Of a DNA stretch of 64,000 nucleotides, positions 53,217-62,093 are shown piece by piece (position 1 is the first letter of the stretch; the number at the start of each line of letters is the position of its first letter). Position numbers and translations under genes: made by a program. The DNA is from Shewanella zhangzhouensis. Its GTDB lineage: Bacteria; Pseudomonadota; Gammaproteobacteria; Enterobacterales; Shewanellaceae. The notes below the pieces were generated by a model. It was not told the origin of the DNA and searched no databases. It saw nothing but the letters and a program-made list of their open reading frames with translations. Location: contig NZ_CP080414.1 in assembly GCF_019457615.1 (NCBI RefSeq), positions 4,227,501 through 4,291,500 of the forward strand, written 5' to 3'.

Positions 53217-53648
53217 TTGGACAAGTTTGACCAGGCCATTATTCAGGCATTGCGCCAGGATGCCAGAAGAAGCATTTCAACCATTGCCGACGAAGTGAAT
53301 CTGTCCCGCAGTGCAGTCTCCGAACGTATTAAAAAACTCGAGCAATCGGGAGTGATCCGCGGCTATCAAGTACTCCTGTCTGAATCGCAAAAAGAAGGTG
53401 TGTCGGCCTACTTTGAAATTCAGCATAAGTGCCCCCGCTGCGCCGATGTGGTGCACGTGTTCCATGCCATTCCTGAAGTGCTCACCTGCCATGGGATCTC
53501 AGGTGATATGGATCTGCTGGTGTATGTCCATGCCCCTTCCATGCGCCGCCTGCACGAAATCCGCGAATATATCGACACCCACACCGAAATTGTCAAAATC
53601 AAAACCCATGTGGTGATGAGTGAGTGGATTAATAATCTCGCGCCCTGA
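53217..53648 (+). CDS. Lrp/AsnC-family regulator
   Basis: It starts at a TTG (MDKFDQAIIQALRQDARRSIS), with GAGGAG 8 bp upstream. The helix-turn-helix is TIADEVNLSRSAVSERIKKLEQSG, with the RAM domain after it; 143 residues in all. A CPRC motif (HKCPRCADVV) near the middle is unusual for the family. Probable target is the divergent yjeH-like exporter. Confidence 0.88.
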   Translation: MDKFDQAIIQALRQDARRSISTIADEVNLSRSAVSERIKKLEQSGVIRGYQVLLSESQKEGVSAYFEIQHKCPRCADVVHVFHAIPEVLTCHGISGDMDLLVYVHAPSMRRLHEIREYIDTHTEIVKIKTHVVMSEWINNLAP

Positions 53649-53845
53649 GACCAGGCACAGACCCAACGCATGTGAATGTGGCTATCAGCGAGTTACTGAG
53701 TGCTTGGGTTATTAAGCCAACGGGACTTCCCGCGCACTCTGGCTAATAGCGCCGATGAAATCGCCCTGTTGTGATGGGCAGGTGTTCAATCCAATCTGGT
53801 TGTTAAGCCAAATCGACGGATGTCGGGACAATTAGCGAGACCTCA
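53649..53845. other. Gene-free stretch with short repeats
   Basis: No open frame looks like a gene here. GGTTRTTAAGCCAA occurs twice, at 53707-53720 and 53798-53811, 91 bp apart. GAGTGC (53698-53703) and GCACTC are inverted around the first copy. It may be a degenerate mobile or intergenic repeat. Confidence 0.4.
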
Positions 53846-54122
53846 GGAAGGTGCGAACAAGTCGTCGCACAGCTCTGGCTTTGATAGCAGCGACAGTTCA
53901 AGGCATTCAACTGAGGGCATGGCTGGGCGCCCCCGCCGTCCTGCTGAAGTTGAATAACGCCGAAATGGTGTTGCTATCAAAGCCCCGCAGGGCGTGGCTT
54001 ACAGCGGTATCTGCTGCGTTACAGTTCTTGCGAAGGACTAGGGCCATTCGCTGCAAACTGTGCCTTGCATCTATCCACTTTAAGCTCACGCAGAGCAAGC
54101 ACGGGACTTATTCGCACCTTCC
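53846..54122. mobile_element. Non-autonomous IS5-type element (MITE-like)
   Basis: The left end GGAAGGTGCGAACAAGTC and right end GACTTATTCGCACCTTCC are inverted repeats (17/18), and the left end equals the IS5 terminal sequence. CTCA before and CTAA after look like a target duplication of the IS5 YTAR kind with one mismatch. The 277-bp inside has no transposase. GGCTTTGATAGCA (53877) and TGCTATCAAAGCC (53972) are perfect internal inverted repeats. Confidence 0.8.
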
Positions 54123-54206
54123 CTAATCTAAGTCTGACAAAATTAGCCTGTTAACCAGCAAGGTTAGGGGTACACTAAGGTCATTGTTATCCAATCCCTT
54201 TTCACC

Positions 54207-55925
54207 ATGGATCACTTGCATTCGAGTACTGCCGAACTCAATTTGTTGTGGGGCTCTTTGATTCTGGAGGAGCTCACCCGCCACGGTGTAATGCACCTGT
54301 GTATGGCGCCGGGCTCCCGTTCAACGCCACTGACTCTGGCTGCCGCCGCCCAGGATAAGCTGACCCGACATCTGCATTTTGATGAACGGGGGCTGGGTTT
54401 CCTCGCGCTCGGACTGGCAAAAGCCAGCAAAGCGCCCGTCGCCATCATCACCACCTCGGGCACCGCCGTGGCCAACCTGTATCCGGCCATTGTGGAAGCA
54501 TCCCTGACCCACGTGCCGCTGATTATTCTCTCCGGCGACAGACCCTGGGAACTGATTGGCTGCGGCGCCAATCAGGCCATTGAACAGCCCGGTATTTTTG
54601 GCGGTTATGCCCGCCAGCTCAATCTGCCGACTCCCGACCTGCGAATTGGCCCGGAAGTGCTGCTCAGTGCCCTCGATGAACAATTGGCAAATCTCGACCG
54701 GCCGCTGCATATCAATTGCATGTACCCCGAACCTTTGTATCCTTCAGAGCGCAGGTTCGAGCAATTCGACAGTTATTTAAGTCGTCTTGGCCAGTGGCAG
54801 GATACCCAGGCGCCGTATCTGTCGGTGGCCAATGCCAGCTTCAGCGCCTTCCCCCCCCGGGATGCCATGATGCGCTTTGTCCATGGCAAAGGGGTGATAG
54901 TGGCGGGCACGCTGACCGAAGCCGAAGCACCGATTGAACTCATCACACTATCGCAAAAGCTGGGTTGGCCACTGCTGACCGATGCTCAAAGCCAGCTGCG
55001 TCAGCATCCGGGCGCCATAGGCCATATCGATCAGCTGCTGCTGAATCCCAAGGCCCGTGCCCTGTTGGATCAGGCCGAACGGGTGCTGGTCTTTGGCGGT
55101 AGGCTTCTGTCGAAACGCCTTATCAGTTATCTGGCCGAAAAAGACTGGCACAGTTACTGGCAGGTATTGCCCCATCAGGAAAGGCTCGACCCCAGCCACA
55201 GCAACAAGCAACTTTGGCTCGGCCGGGCTGGTGATGCTTGCGCCCTCGAATGGCCGCGCTCGTCGGAGGCCAACTGGGCGGCGCAGCTTATCGCTTTAAA
55301 TCAGTCGGTTGAGCAGGATTTTATCCACCATATCGATGGTGGCGAATTCGGTGAGGCGCAGGTTATTCGCGCTATCGCCGCCAGCCATACCGCCGAGCAG
55401 CAACTCTTTATCGGTAACAGCCTGCCGGTGCGCCTCTATGACATGTTTGCGCCCATTGGCTGCTGCGCCGCATCTACCTATACCAACAGGGGCGCTTCCG
55501 GCATCGATGGTCTTATCGCCACCGCCTGCGGTGTAGCCCGTCATAGAGGACGACCCACCACCCTGATTCTCGGGGATTTATCGGCGCTGCACGATTTGAA
55601 CTCTCTGGCGCTCGCCCGGGATTGCCAATCGCCGCTGGTAATAGTTGTGCTCAATAACGATGGCGGCAATATCTTCAACTTGCTGCCAGTCCCCACAGAA
55701 GAGCTTCGCAGCGATTTCTATCGCCTCAGCCATGGGCTGGAGTTTGGCTACGGCGCCGCCATGTTTGGCCTGCCCTACGACCGGGCCGAAGATATGGAGG
55801 CCTTTATCGATGCCTATCAGGCGGCTCTGGAACATCCGGGCGCCTCTGTGATTGAAGTGACTGTGGCTCAGGATCAGGCAAGTAATCAGATAAGGAGAAT
55901 GGCAGAGTGGATACGCAGCCGCTGA
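54207..55925 (+). CDS. menD: SEPHCHC synthase MenD
   Basis: The 572-residue thiamine-diphosphate enzyme joins isochorismate and 2-oxoglutarate, the first committed step of menaquinone synthesis. The catalytic-glutamate segment is HFDERGLGFLALGLAKAS, and the cofactor-binding segments are ILGDLSALHDLNSLAL and VLNNDGGNIFNLLP. It begins the menD-menH-menC-menE operon, and its last codons overlap menH by 19 bp. Confidence 0.97.
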   Translation: MDHLHSSTAELNLLWGSLILEELTRHGVMHLCMAPGSRSTPLTLAAAAQDKLTRHLHFDERGLGFLALGLAKASKAPVAIITTSGTAVANLYPAIVEASLTHVPLIILSGDRPWELIGCGANQAIEQPGIFGGYARQLNLPTPDLRIGPEVLLSALDEQLANLDRPLHINCMYPEPLYPSERRFEQFDSYLSRLGQWQDTQAPYLSVANASFSAFPPRDAMMRFVHGKGVIVAGTLTEAEAPIELITLSQKLGWPLLTDAQSQLRQHPGAIGHIDQLLLNPKARALLDQAERVLVFGGRLLSKRLISYLAEKDWHSYWQVLPHQERLDPSHSNKQLWLGRAGDACALEWPRSSEANWAAQLIALNQSVEQDFIHHIDGGEFGEAQVIRAIAASHTAEQQLFIGNSLPVRLYDMFAPIGCCAASTYTNRGASGIDGLIATACGVARHRGRPTTLILGDLSALHDLNSLALARDCQSPLVIVVLNNDGGNIFNLLPVPTEELRSDFYRLSHGLEFGYGAAMFGLPYDRAEDMEAFIDAYQAALEHPGASVIEVTVAQDQASNQIRRMAEWIRSR

Positions 55926-56743
55926 AGCCCTGCCTGCTGTTATTACATGGTTTTTTAGGCAGCGGCAGCGATTGGGACACATTGGCTTCCGAACTCGGGC
56001 CCCATTTTCGACTGCTGACACCCGACTTACCCGGGCACGGCTCAGCCCCGTTTGAAGTGCAGTTCGACGAGAAGGCCGAACATCAGCTTGATGGCAACTG
56101 CAGCAGCCCGTTTGACAAGGTCTGCCTCGACCTGCTCCACTGGCTTGCCGAGCAGAATGTAACTGAGTTTCACCTGCTCGGTTATTCCCTCGGTGGCCGC
56201 CTGGCGCTGCATATGGCACGTCTGGCCCCAAAAAGTCTGCTGAGCCTTAACCTTGAGTCCTGTCATCCGGGCCTTGAGAGCAACATTGCCAGGGCCGAGC
56301 GGCTTGCCGCCGATAGCCTCTGGGCCAAACGACTGGCAATTGAACCCCTGCCCGTGTTTCTCGATGCCTGGTATCGTCAGGGCGTATTTGCCCATCTCGA
56401 TGACACCGCCCGCCATGCTCTGGTGGCAAAGCGCTGTGCCCAGCATCAAGACAAACACCGCCAGGCCCTGTTGCAGATGTATCTGGCCACCTCACTGGCA
56501 AATCAACAGGACCTCAGAGCGGTGCCAGCCAACTTGCCCTGCCCGGTGAATCTGTATGTAGGCGAGCAAGACCAGAAATTTACCGCCCTCGCCAACCAGT
56601 GGCAGCAGCAACAAGCGGATATTCGATTGTTTACAATTGAAGGCGCCGGTCACAATTGCCATGCCGAGCAGCCCGGCCGCTTTGCACACTGCCTGCTTCA
56701 GGGCATATTCCATCACTCCAGCGCGGGTCAATCGCATGTCTGA
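55907..56743 (+). CDS. menH: SHCHC synthase MenH
   Basis: The gene starts at GTG 55907 inside the end of menD, with AAGGAG upstream. The 278-residue alpha/beta hydrolase has LLLHGFLGSGSDWD, nucleophile GYSLGGRLALHMA and the histidine segment EGAGHNCHAEQP. It removes pyruvate from SEPHCHC. It overlaps the next gene by 8 bp. Length and order match the pathway. Confidence 0.93.
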   Translation: MDTQPLKPCLLLLHGFLGSGSDWDTLASELGPHFRLLTPDLPGHGSAPFEVQFDEKAEHQLDGNCSSPFDKVCLDLLHWLAEQNVTEFHLLGYSLGGRLALHMARLAPKSLLSLNLESCHPGLESNIARAERLAADSLWAKRLAIEPLPVFLDAWYRQGVFAHLDDTARHALVAKRCAQHQDKHRQALLQMYLATSLANQQDLRAVPANLPCPVNLYVGEQDQKFTALANQWQQQQADIRLFTIEGAGHNCHAEQPGRFAHCLLQGIFHHSSAGQSHV

Positions 56744-57809
56744 ACCTTCTTTTGCCCTTTATCCCTATCGCATCGCCCTCAGCCGCCCACTGCCCGTGGG
56801 TAAGCAGCGCATCATGCATCGCGTGGGTTTGGTGTTAGAGGCCCGCATCGGCGAGCGGCGAGTGTTCGCCGAGATTGCGCCCTTAAGCGGCACGGATATG
56901 GATGGCGCCCCCATCATTGGTTTCAGCGCCGAGTCCATTGACGACTGCATTAATACGTTAAAAAGCGGCTTGGCTGGCATAACATCATCAGACGAAGCTG
57001 ATTGGGTGGTCGAGCTTGAAGCCATGGCCGAGTCGGTTTCTGAAGCGTCGGTAGCCTGGGGGCTTGGTATACTCGCTGCCCAACTTAGCGAGCAGTTGTC
57101 CGATGACATAGCCCACCCAATGCCCTGTATTCCGCTCATTTACCTTGCCCAGGACGAGCCGCTGGAGGCTGTTCGAAAACGCGTTAAAGCGCTGCCGGCA
57201 CATACCCGATTCGTGAAGGTGAAGGTGGGCCAAACCTCCATGGAGACCGAGCTTAAACTCATCCATTCGATTCTTGCAGAACGACCACAGCTGAAGCTGC
57301 GTCTCGACGCCAATCAGGGCTTTGAACTGGACGATGCCATTGATTTTTGTGCATGTCTGCCCAGGGCGGCCATCGACTATATCGAAGAGCCCTGTCGCAA
57401 TCCGGCTGACAATCCCGCACTCTTTCGGACCGTTGGCATCGGCTATGCCCTGGATGAGTCTCTTGCCCTGTCAGACTTTCACTTCCCGGAAGATCCCCAG
57501 TCACAGGGACTCAGGGCATTGGTGTTAAAGCCCATGCTGCTCGGCTCGCCCGCCCGGGTACAGGCGTTGATTGATGAAGCCCATTCGCGGGGCATTCGCT
57601 GCGTTATCAGCTCGGCACTGGAGTCATCTCTGGGCATAGCCGCGCTGGCGGCCTTTGCCAAACAGGTCACCCCGGACGAAGCGCCAGGGCTCGATACCCT
57701 GTTTCCCTTTGAAGCCGACTGCATCGTCTCACACGGGCAAAAACGTTGTCTCACGCCAGAAGCCCCAGGCCCTGTGCTTGGCTGTGAACTCGGAGCCTCG
57801 CTGCTATGA
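56736..57809 (+). CDS. menC: o-Succinylbenzoate synthase MenC
   Basis: The start is ATG 56736 (MSEPSFALYPYRI); the longer frame is inside menH. The 357-residue enolase-superfamily enzyme has its catalytic lysine in VKVKVG, metal ligands in LRLDANQGF, IEEPC and ALDES, and the second lysine in LVLKPMLLG. It dehydrates SHCHC to o-succinylbenzoate. ATGA overlap with menE. Confidence 0.94.
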   Translation: MSEPSFALYPYRIALSRPLPVGKQRIMHRVGLVLEARIGERRVFAEIAPLSGTDMDGAPIIGFSAESIDDCINTLKSGLAGITSSDEADWVVELEAMAESVSEASVAWGLGILAAQLSEQLSDDIAHPMPCIPLIYLAQDEPLEAVRKRVKALPAHTRFVKVKVGQTSMETELKLIHSILAERPQLKLRLDANQGFELDDAIDFCACLPRAAIDYIEEPCRNPADNPALFRTVGIGYALDESLALSDFHFPEDPQSQGLRALVLKPMLLGSPARVQALIDEAHSRGIRCVISSALESSLGIAALAAFAKQVTPDEAPGLDTLFPFEADCIVSHGQKRCLTPEAPGPVLGCELGASLL

Positions 57810-59269
57810 GCCCTCAGCGTTCAATCAGCCCACAGCGTTCAGTCAACCCTCAACTGTCCATCTCGCCCCTGCAGCAAGCAGCGGCCACCTGGCCCGACGC
57901 CCATGCACTGATAACGCCGGAATACACCTTGTCTTTCGAGGTGACGGCCAGGCAGGTGCGTGAGGTCGCTCAGCAGCTTAAGTCGCAAGATATAACGCGC
58001 CTCGGGGTGATTGGGCCCAACAGTGTCGAGCAGATAATCCTCTACTGGGCCTGCGCCGAAGCGGGGGCACTTTTTTGCCCCCTGTCATGGCGGTTTCCAG
58101 AATCTCAGCTTGAAGGCCTGATACGTCGTTTTGCCCTTGATGCCCTGCACGCCCCGGCGCTTGAAAGCCTTTGCCCGGCATTGCCCCGTATCCACCTTGA
58201 GGACACGACCAGCGGGATGGCCGCAAGCACCGAGGCACCTCCTGTCGCCGCAACCCTAGATTTGTCGCAGCCGGTTAATCTGGTGCTGAGTTCAGGCTCC
58301 ACGGGCGAGCCCAAGGCGGCGGTGCATGCTCTGGCCAATCACATTGCCAGCGCCGAGGGTGCCCGAGGCCTTATTCCGCTGTCGCCGGGCGATCGCTGGC
58401 TGCTGTCACTGCCGCTGTTTCATATCGGTGGTATTGCCATTCTCAATCGCTGCGCCCTCGCAGGTGCTGCGGTAGTGTTGCCACAGCAGCAAGCATCGAC
58501 AATACAACTGTCGGTAGCCCAGGCCATGTCAGCACTGTCACCCACCCATGTCTCTTTGGTGGCGGCGCAGCTCACTGCCCTGCTTGAGGACTCGCCAGAT
58601 TCACTTAAGTCGGTCAAGGCATTGTTGCTGGGGGGCGGCGCTATCGGCGGCGCTTTGCTTTCACGACTGGAGGCGCTGGGGCTCTGTGCCTTTACCAGTT
58701 ACGGCATGACAGAAATGAGCTCACAAATCACCACAGGTCCGGCCAATAGCCAGGGCGCAAGCGGTACCCTGTTGCCGGGACGGGAGCTCAGAATCCATCA
58801 GGGGGAAATTCAGGTGCGGGGCGAGACTCTGTTCCTGGGATATCTTGAGGATAATGGTCTCAGGTTACCGCTCACCGATGAGGGCTGGTTTGCCACCCGA
58901 GATTGCGGCCATCTGGACGAAGCCGGCAGGCTTTTTGTGTCGGGACGACTCGATAACATGTTTATCTGCGGCGGCGAAAACCTGCACCCGGAAGAAATTG
59001 AAGCGGCGCTGTGCCAGCATCCACAGGTGCTGGAGGCCATCGTTTATCCCAAAGCCGATAACACTTTTGGCCTGCTACCCCATGCGCTGCTGCGTTGTCG
59101 CAATGCTATGCCGACCCAAGCGGAATTGGATGACTTTCTTGCAAGCCGTATCGCCCGCTTTAAACGGCCTCGCAGTTATCAAGCCTGGCCCGAGATGGCA
59201 ACCAGTGGCCTGAAAACCAACCGCAAGTCGGTGGTGGCCGCAGTGCTGTGCGCCAATGAGCCACAGTGA
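57806..59269 (+). CDS. menE: o-Succinylbenzoate-CoA ligase MenE
   Basis: The 487-residue acyl-adenylate enzyme has the phosphate-binding loop LVLSSGSTGEPKAAVH, TSYGMTEMSS and the domain-joining RLDNMFICGGENLHPEEIE. It activates o-succinylbenzoate with CoA. The N-terminal 20 residues (SPQRSISPQRSVNP...) come from imperfect 18-bp repeats and are probably not conserved; the real start might be later, but no Met occurs soon. Confidence 0.94.
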   Translation: MSPQRSISPQRSVNPQLSISPLQQAAATWPDAHALITPEYTLSFEVTARQVREVAQQLKSQDITRLGVIGPNSVEQIILYWACAEAGALFCPLSWRFPESQLEGLIRRFALDALHAPALESLCPALPRIHLEDTTSGMAASTEAPPVAATLDLSQPVNLVLSSGSTGEPKAAVHALANHIASAEGARGLIPLSPGDRWLLSLPLFHIGGIAILNRCALAGAAVVLPQQQASTIQLSVAQAMSALSPTHVSLVAAQLTALLEDSPDSLKSVKALLLGGGAIGGALLSRLEALGLCAFTSYGMTEMSSQITTGPANSQGASGTLLPGRELRIHQGEIQVRGETLFLGYLEDNGLRLPLTDEGWFATRDCGHLDEAGRLFVSGRLDNMFICGGENLHPEEIEAALCQHPQVLEAIVYPKADNTFGLLPHALLRCRNAMPTQAELDDFLASRIARFKRPRSYQAWPEMATSGLKTNRKSVVAAVLCANEPQ

Positions 59270-59311
59270 GGCTCAGGGCACCAAAATCAGTGGATGCCTG
59301 ACGGATCACCA

Positions 59312-59349
59312 AAAACAAAAAACCGGCCATTGGGCCGGTTTTCGTTTTT
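59312..59349. terminator. Bidirectional terminator between menE and rpoH
   Basis: AAAACCGGCC and GGCCGGTTTT form a 10-bp stem with an ATTG loop, and A/T runs on both sides. Confidence 0.9.
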
Positions 59350-59358
59350 GGAAGCTTA

Positions 59359-60216
59359 TCAGGCTTCCATGCGCGCCTTGAGTTTATTCATGGCATTCTT
59401 TTCAAGCTGACGAATACGCTCTGCAGACACCTGATACTGCTCGGCCAGCTCCTGAAGGGTGACCTTATCGTCATCCAACCAGCGGGCACGCAGAATGTGC
59501 TGGCTGCGCTCATCGAGGGTCTTGATGGCGGCAATCAAACGATTCTGGGCATTGGATTCCCAGTTGTCGTTTTCAATGTTGGCGGCCAAGTCGGAAGAAT
59601 GATCTTCCAGATAGTGCACCGGGGCAAAGCCTTCATCGTCGTCGTGATCGTTCACCAAATCGAAGGCTTGATCCTGAGCCGCCATACGCGACTCCATCTC
59701 GGTCACATCGTCTTTGGACACACCCAGGTTTTCTGCCACCATGGCCACTTCGTCGTCCGAGAACCAGCCCAGACGCTGTTTGGCTTTACGCAGATTAAAG
59801 AACAGCTTGCGCTGTGCCTTGGTGGTGGCCACTTTAACAATGCGCCAGTTTTTCAGCACATATTCGTGAATTTCTGCCTTGATCCAGTGCACGGCGAAAG
59901 ACACCAAACGCACACCCACATCGGGGTCAAAACGTTTAACGGCCTTCATCAGGCCTATGTTGCCTTCCTGGATCAGGTCTGCCTGTGGCAGGCCATAGCC
60001 TGAGTAGCTCTTGGCCACATGAACCACAAAGCGCAGGTGGGACATAATCAGCTGCTTTGCTGCCTGCAGGTCACCGGTTTCCTGCAAACGCTTGGCGAGC
60101 TGATACTCCTGCTCCGCCTCCAGCATGGGCATGCTGTTGACCGAGTGAATATAAGCTTCAAGACTACTGGCTCCCTGGGGGACCATCAGCGCCATTGATT
60201 GCGTTTGTCCAGTCAT
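59359..60216 (-). CDS. rpoH: Heat-shock sigma factor RpoH (sigma-32)
   Basis: The 285-residue sigma factor has region 2 (DLIQEGNIGLMKAVKRFDPDVGVRLVSFAVHWIKAEI), the RpoH box QRKLFFNLRK, and region 4 (TLQELAEQYQVSAERIRQLEKNAMNKLK). It directs RNA polymerase to chaperone and protease genes. AGGAG precedes the ATG. It is downstream of ftsYEX, as in E. coli. Confidence 0.97.
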   Translation of the reverse strand: MTGQTQSMALMVPQGASSLEAYIHSVNSMPMLEAEQEYQLAKRLQETGDLQAAKQLIMSHLRFVVHVAKSYSGYGLPQADLIQEGNIGLMKAVKRFDPDVGVRLVSFAVHWIKAEIHEYVLKNWRIVKVATTKAQRKLFFNLRKAKQRLGWFSDDEVAMVAENLGVSKDDVTEMESRMAAQDQAFDLVNDHDDDEGFAPVHYLEDHSSDLAANIENDNWESNAQNRLIAAIKTLDERSQHILRARWLDDDKVTLQELAEQYQVSAERIRQLEKNAMNKLKARMEA

Positions 60217-60389
60217 TGGTACTCCTGATTACTTCTCACATTTGCCCGTAGCTGACGCCGGATGGCGGCCAAACCGGGCTGATGAACTATCGGCCATCTG
60301 ACATGTCATGTCAAGCAAGCATCCGGCATACCGGGTTCGCGTGCTGGGCACAGGTCGTTATTTTGGCTCTGCAGGTTGGACATCACAAG

Positions 60390-60403
60390 TGAACATTCGT
60401 TCA
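60390..60403. other. Short inverted repeat upstream of rpoH
   Basis: TGAACATTCGTTCA is a 5-bp-arm dyad in the 212-bp ftsX-rpoH spacer. It could be part of an rpoH promoter/operator. The rest of the spacer shows no feature I can support. Confidence 0.3.
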
Positions 60404-60428
60404 TTTATCAGCCAATGCACCCGCTGAC

Positions 60429-61394
60429 TCAGGATGGTTCTATTGCCCTAAGATGCTGACGCACTGATAAATATGAGCCAAGCCAGCCGAGGAATGAGGC
60501 CAAAAATACCAGCTGCACCAATTCGGTGAAGCTTAAGGAAGCCATTTCGATATCGCTGCCGTAGAGCCCGAGCAACTCGGCAATGGCACCATCGAGATAC
60601 CACACCAACAGATTGATGATGATCCAGGCCAGCATGCCGCCAATCACCCCATACCAGATGCCGGTGTACAAAAATGGCCGTTGAATAAAAGCCTCGGTGG
60701 CCCCGACCAGCTTCATCACCTCGATTTCGTTGCGCCGGTTCATAATCGCCAGCCGAATGGTGTTGCCTATGATGAGCACCACGGCCACCACCAGGAGCGC
60801 GGCGATGGCAAGCACAGTGCGCTCAAGCAAACGCACCACGGCCTGCAGCCGTTCCAGCCATTCGATGTCGAGGCGGCCAAAGCTGACACCCTGCTCGCGC
60901 TCAAGCTTGGTCAACAGCTCACGGGCGCCTATGGGGCTTGAGTATTTCTCGGTGGGCAATACAGTCACCACGGCGGGCAGTGGATTGGACTCGAGATACG
61001 ACAGAGCCTCGCCAAAGCCGGAGAGACGCTGAAACTCCGCCAGGGCTTGGTCCCGGTTAATGTAGTGCACCTCGGCCACTTCCGGGTACACCTTGATACG
61101 GGAGATAAGACTTTGAATCGCCTGCTCGTTCTTGCCTTCTTCAATAAACAGCGAGATTTCGGCGGCGTTGTTCCAGGACTGGGTAATGGTATCAGCGTTT
61201 TTTACCAGCACCTGCAGCGCGGCAGGCAAACTCAGGCTAACCCCCAGCACCGCCATGGTCATCAGCGACGATACCGGATTACGCCACAGCTCACCGATAC
61301 TGGCCATGCCCTGCTGAATGTGACGGATGAAAAACATCACGATTTGCCCACTGATGGGCAGCTTGCTGCGGGTCAGTTCGCCATGTTCGCGCAT
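60429..61394 (-). CDS. ftsX: Cell-division protein FtsX
   Basis: The 321-residue permease-like protein has one membrane helix near residues 40-65 followed by a periplasmic domain, and three helices in the C-terminal half (FtsX fold). It forms the membrane part of FtsEX, which activates murein hydrolases at the septum. It starts 9 bp after ftsE. Confidence 0.96.
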   Translation of the reverse strand: MREHGELTRSKLPISGQIVMFFIRHIQQGMASIGELWRNPVSSLMTMAVLGVSLSLPAALQVLVKNADTITQSWNNAAEISLFIEEGKNEQAIQSLISRIKVYPEVAEVHYINRDQALAEFQRLSGFGEALSYLESNPLPAVVTVLPTEKYSSPIGARELLTKLEREQGVSFGRLDIEWLERLQAVVRLLERTVLAIAALLVVAVVLIIGNTIRLAIMNRRNEIEVMKLVGATEAFIQRPFLYTGIWYGVIGGMLAWIIINLLVWYLDGAIAELLGLYGSDIEMASLSFTELVQLVFLASFLGWLGSYLSVRQHLRAIEPS

Positions 61395-61403
61395 CTTGGC
61401 TCC

Positions 61404-62093
61404 TTATACACCCGGACGCAGAGGCTCGCCGATTTCGCGCGCCCCCAACATACGGCCCTGACGCAGGGTCAGGGTGCGGTATTTCATCCGGGCTATCAGC
61501 CCCAGATCGTGGGTGGCAATCAGCACGCTGGTGCCTGCATCGTTGAAGGTTTCGAATAATCGCAAGATGTCCATGGACAGCTTGGGGTCCAGGTTGCCGG
61601 TGGGCTCGTCGGCCAGCAGCAGGGCCGGCTTGTTAACTATGGCGCGGGCGATGCCGACCCGCTGCTGTTCACCGCCGGAGAGCATGATGGGGTTATGGCG
61701 CTCTTTGCCATACAGGCCCACCATATCCAGCGCAGCGGCGACCCGTTTTTTGATTTCACCGTGGCTGAAGCCTTCTATCACCAGTGGCAGCGCCACATTG
61801 TCGAATACGCTTCTGTCCATCAACAGATGGTGATTCTGGAAAATCATGCCTATTTCACGGCGCAGGTAAGGTACATGACGGCGGCTGATATCGGCGATAT
61901 CGTGGCCGTTGATAAACACCTTACCGGCACTGGCACGTTCGATAACCGTAATGAGTTTGAGCAGGGTGCTCTTTCCCGCCCCCGAATGGCCGGTGAGAAA
62001 CGCCATCTCGCCACGGCGCAGATGGAAATTCACATCGGACAGGGCCTTCTGACCACCGGGGTAGACCTTGCTGACCTGCTCAAATCGAATCAT
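61404..62093 (-). CDS. ftsE: Cell-division ATP-binding protein FtsE
   Basis: The 229-residue ABC ATPase has Walker A GHSGAGKSTLLKL, signature LSGGEQQRVGIARA and Walker B LLLADEPTGNLD. It drives FtsX. It overlaps ftsY by 4 bp. Its length and the ftsY-ftsE-ftsX order are standard. Confidence 0.97.
   Translation of the reverse strand: MIRFEQVSKVYPGGQKALSDVNFHLRRGEMAFLTGHSGAGKSTLLKLITVIERASAGKVFINGHDIADISRRHVPYLRREIGMIFQNHHLLMDRSVFDNVALPLVIEGFSHGEIKKRVAAALDMVGLYGKERHNPIMLSGGEQQRVGIARAIVNKPALLLADEPTGNLDPKLSMDILRLFETFNDAGTSVLIATHDLGLIARMKYRTLTLRQGRMLGAREIGEPLRPGV

Noticed and set aside
53851..54126. 91-codon frame inside the MITE
   Set aside because: It spans the terminal repeats and is not like any transposase.
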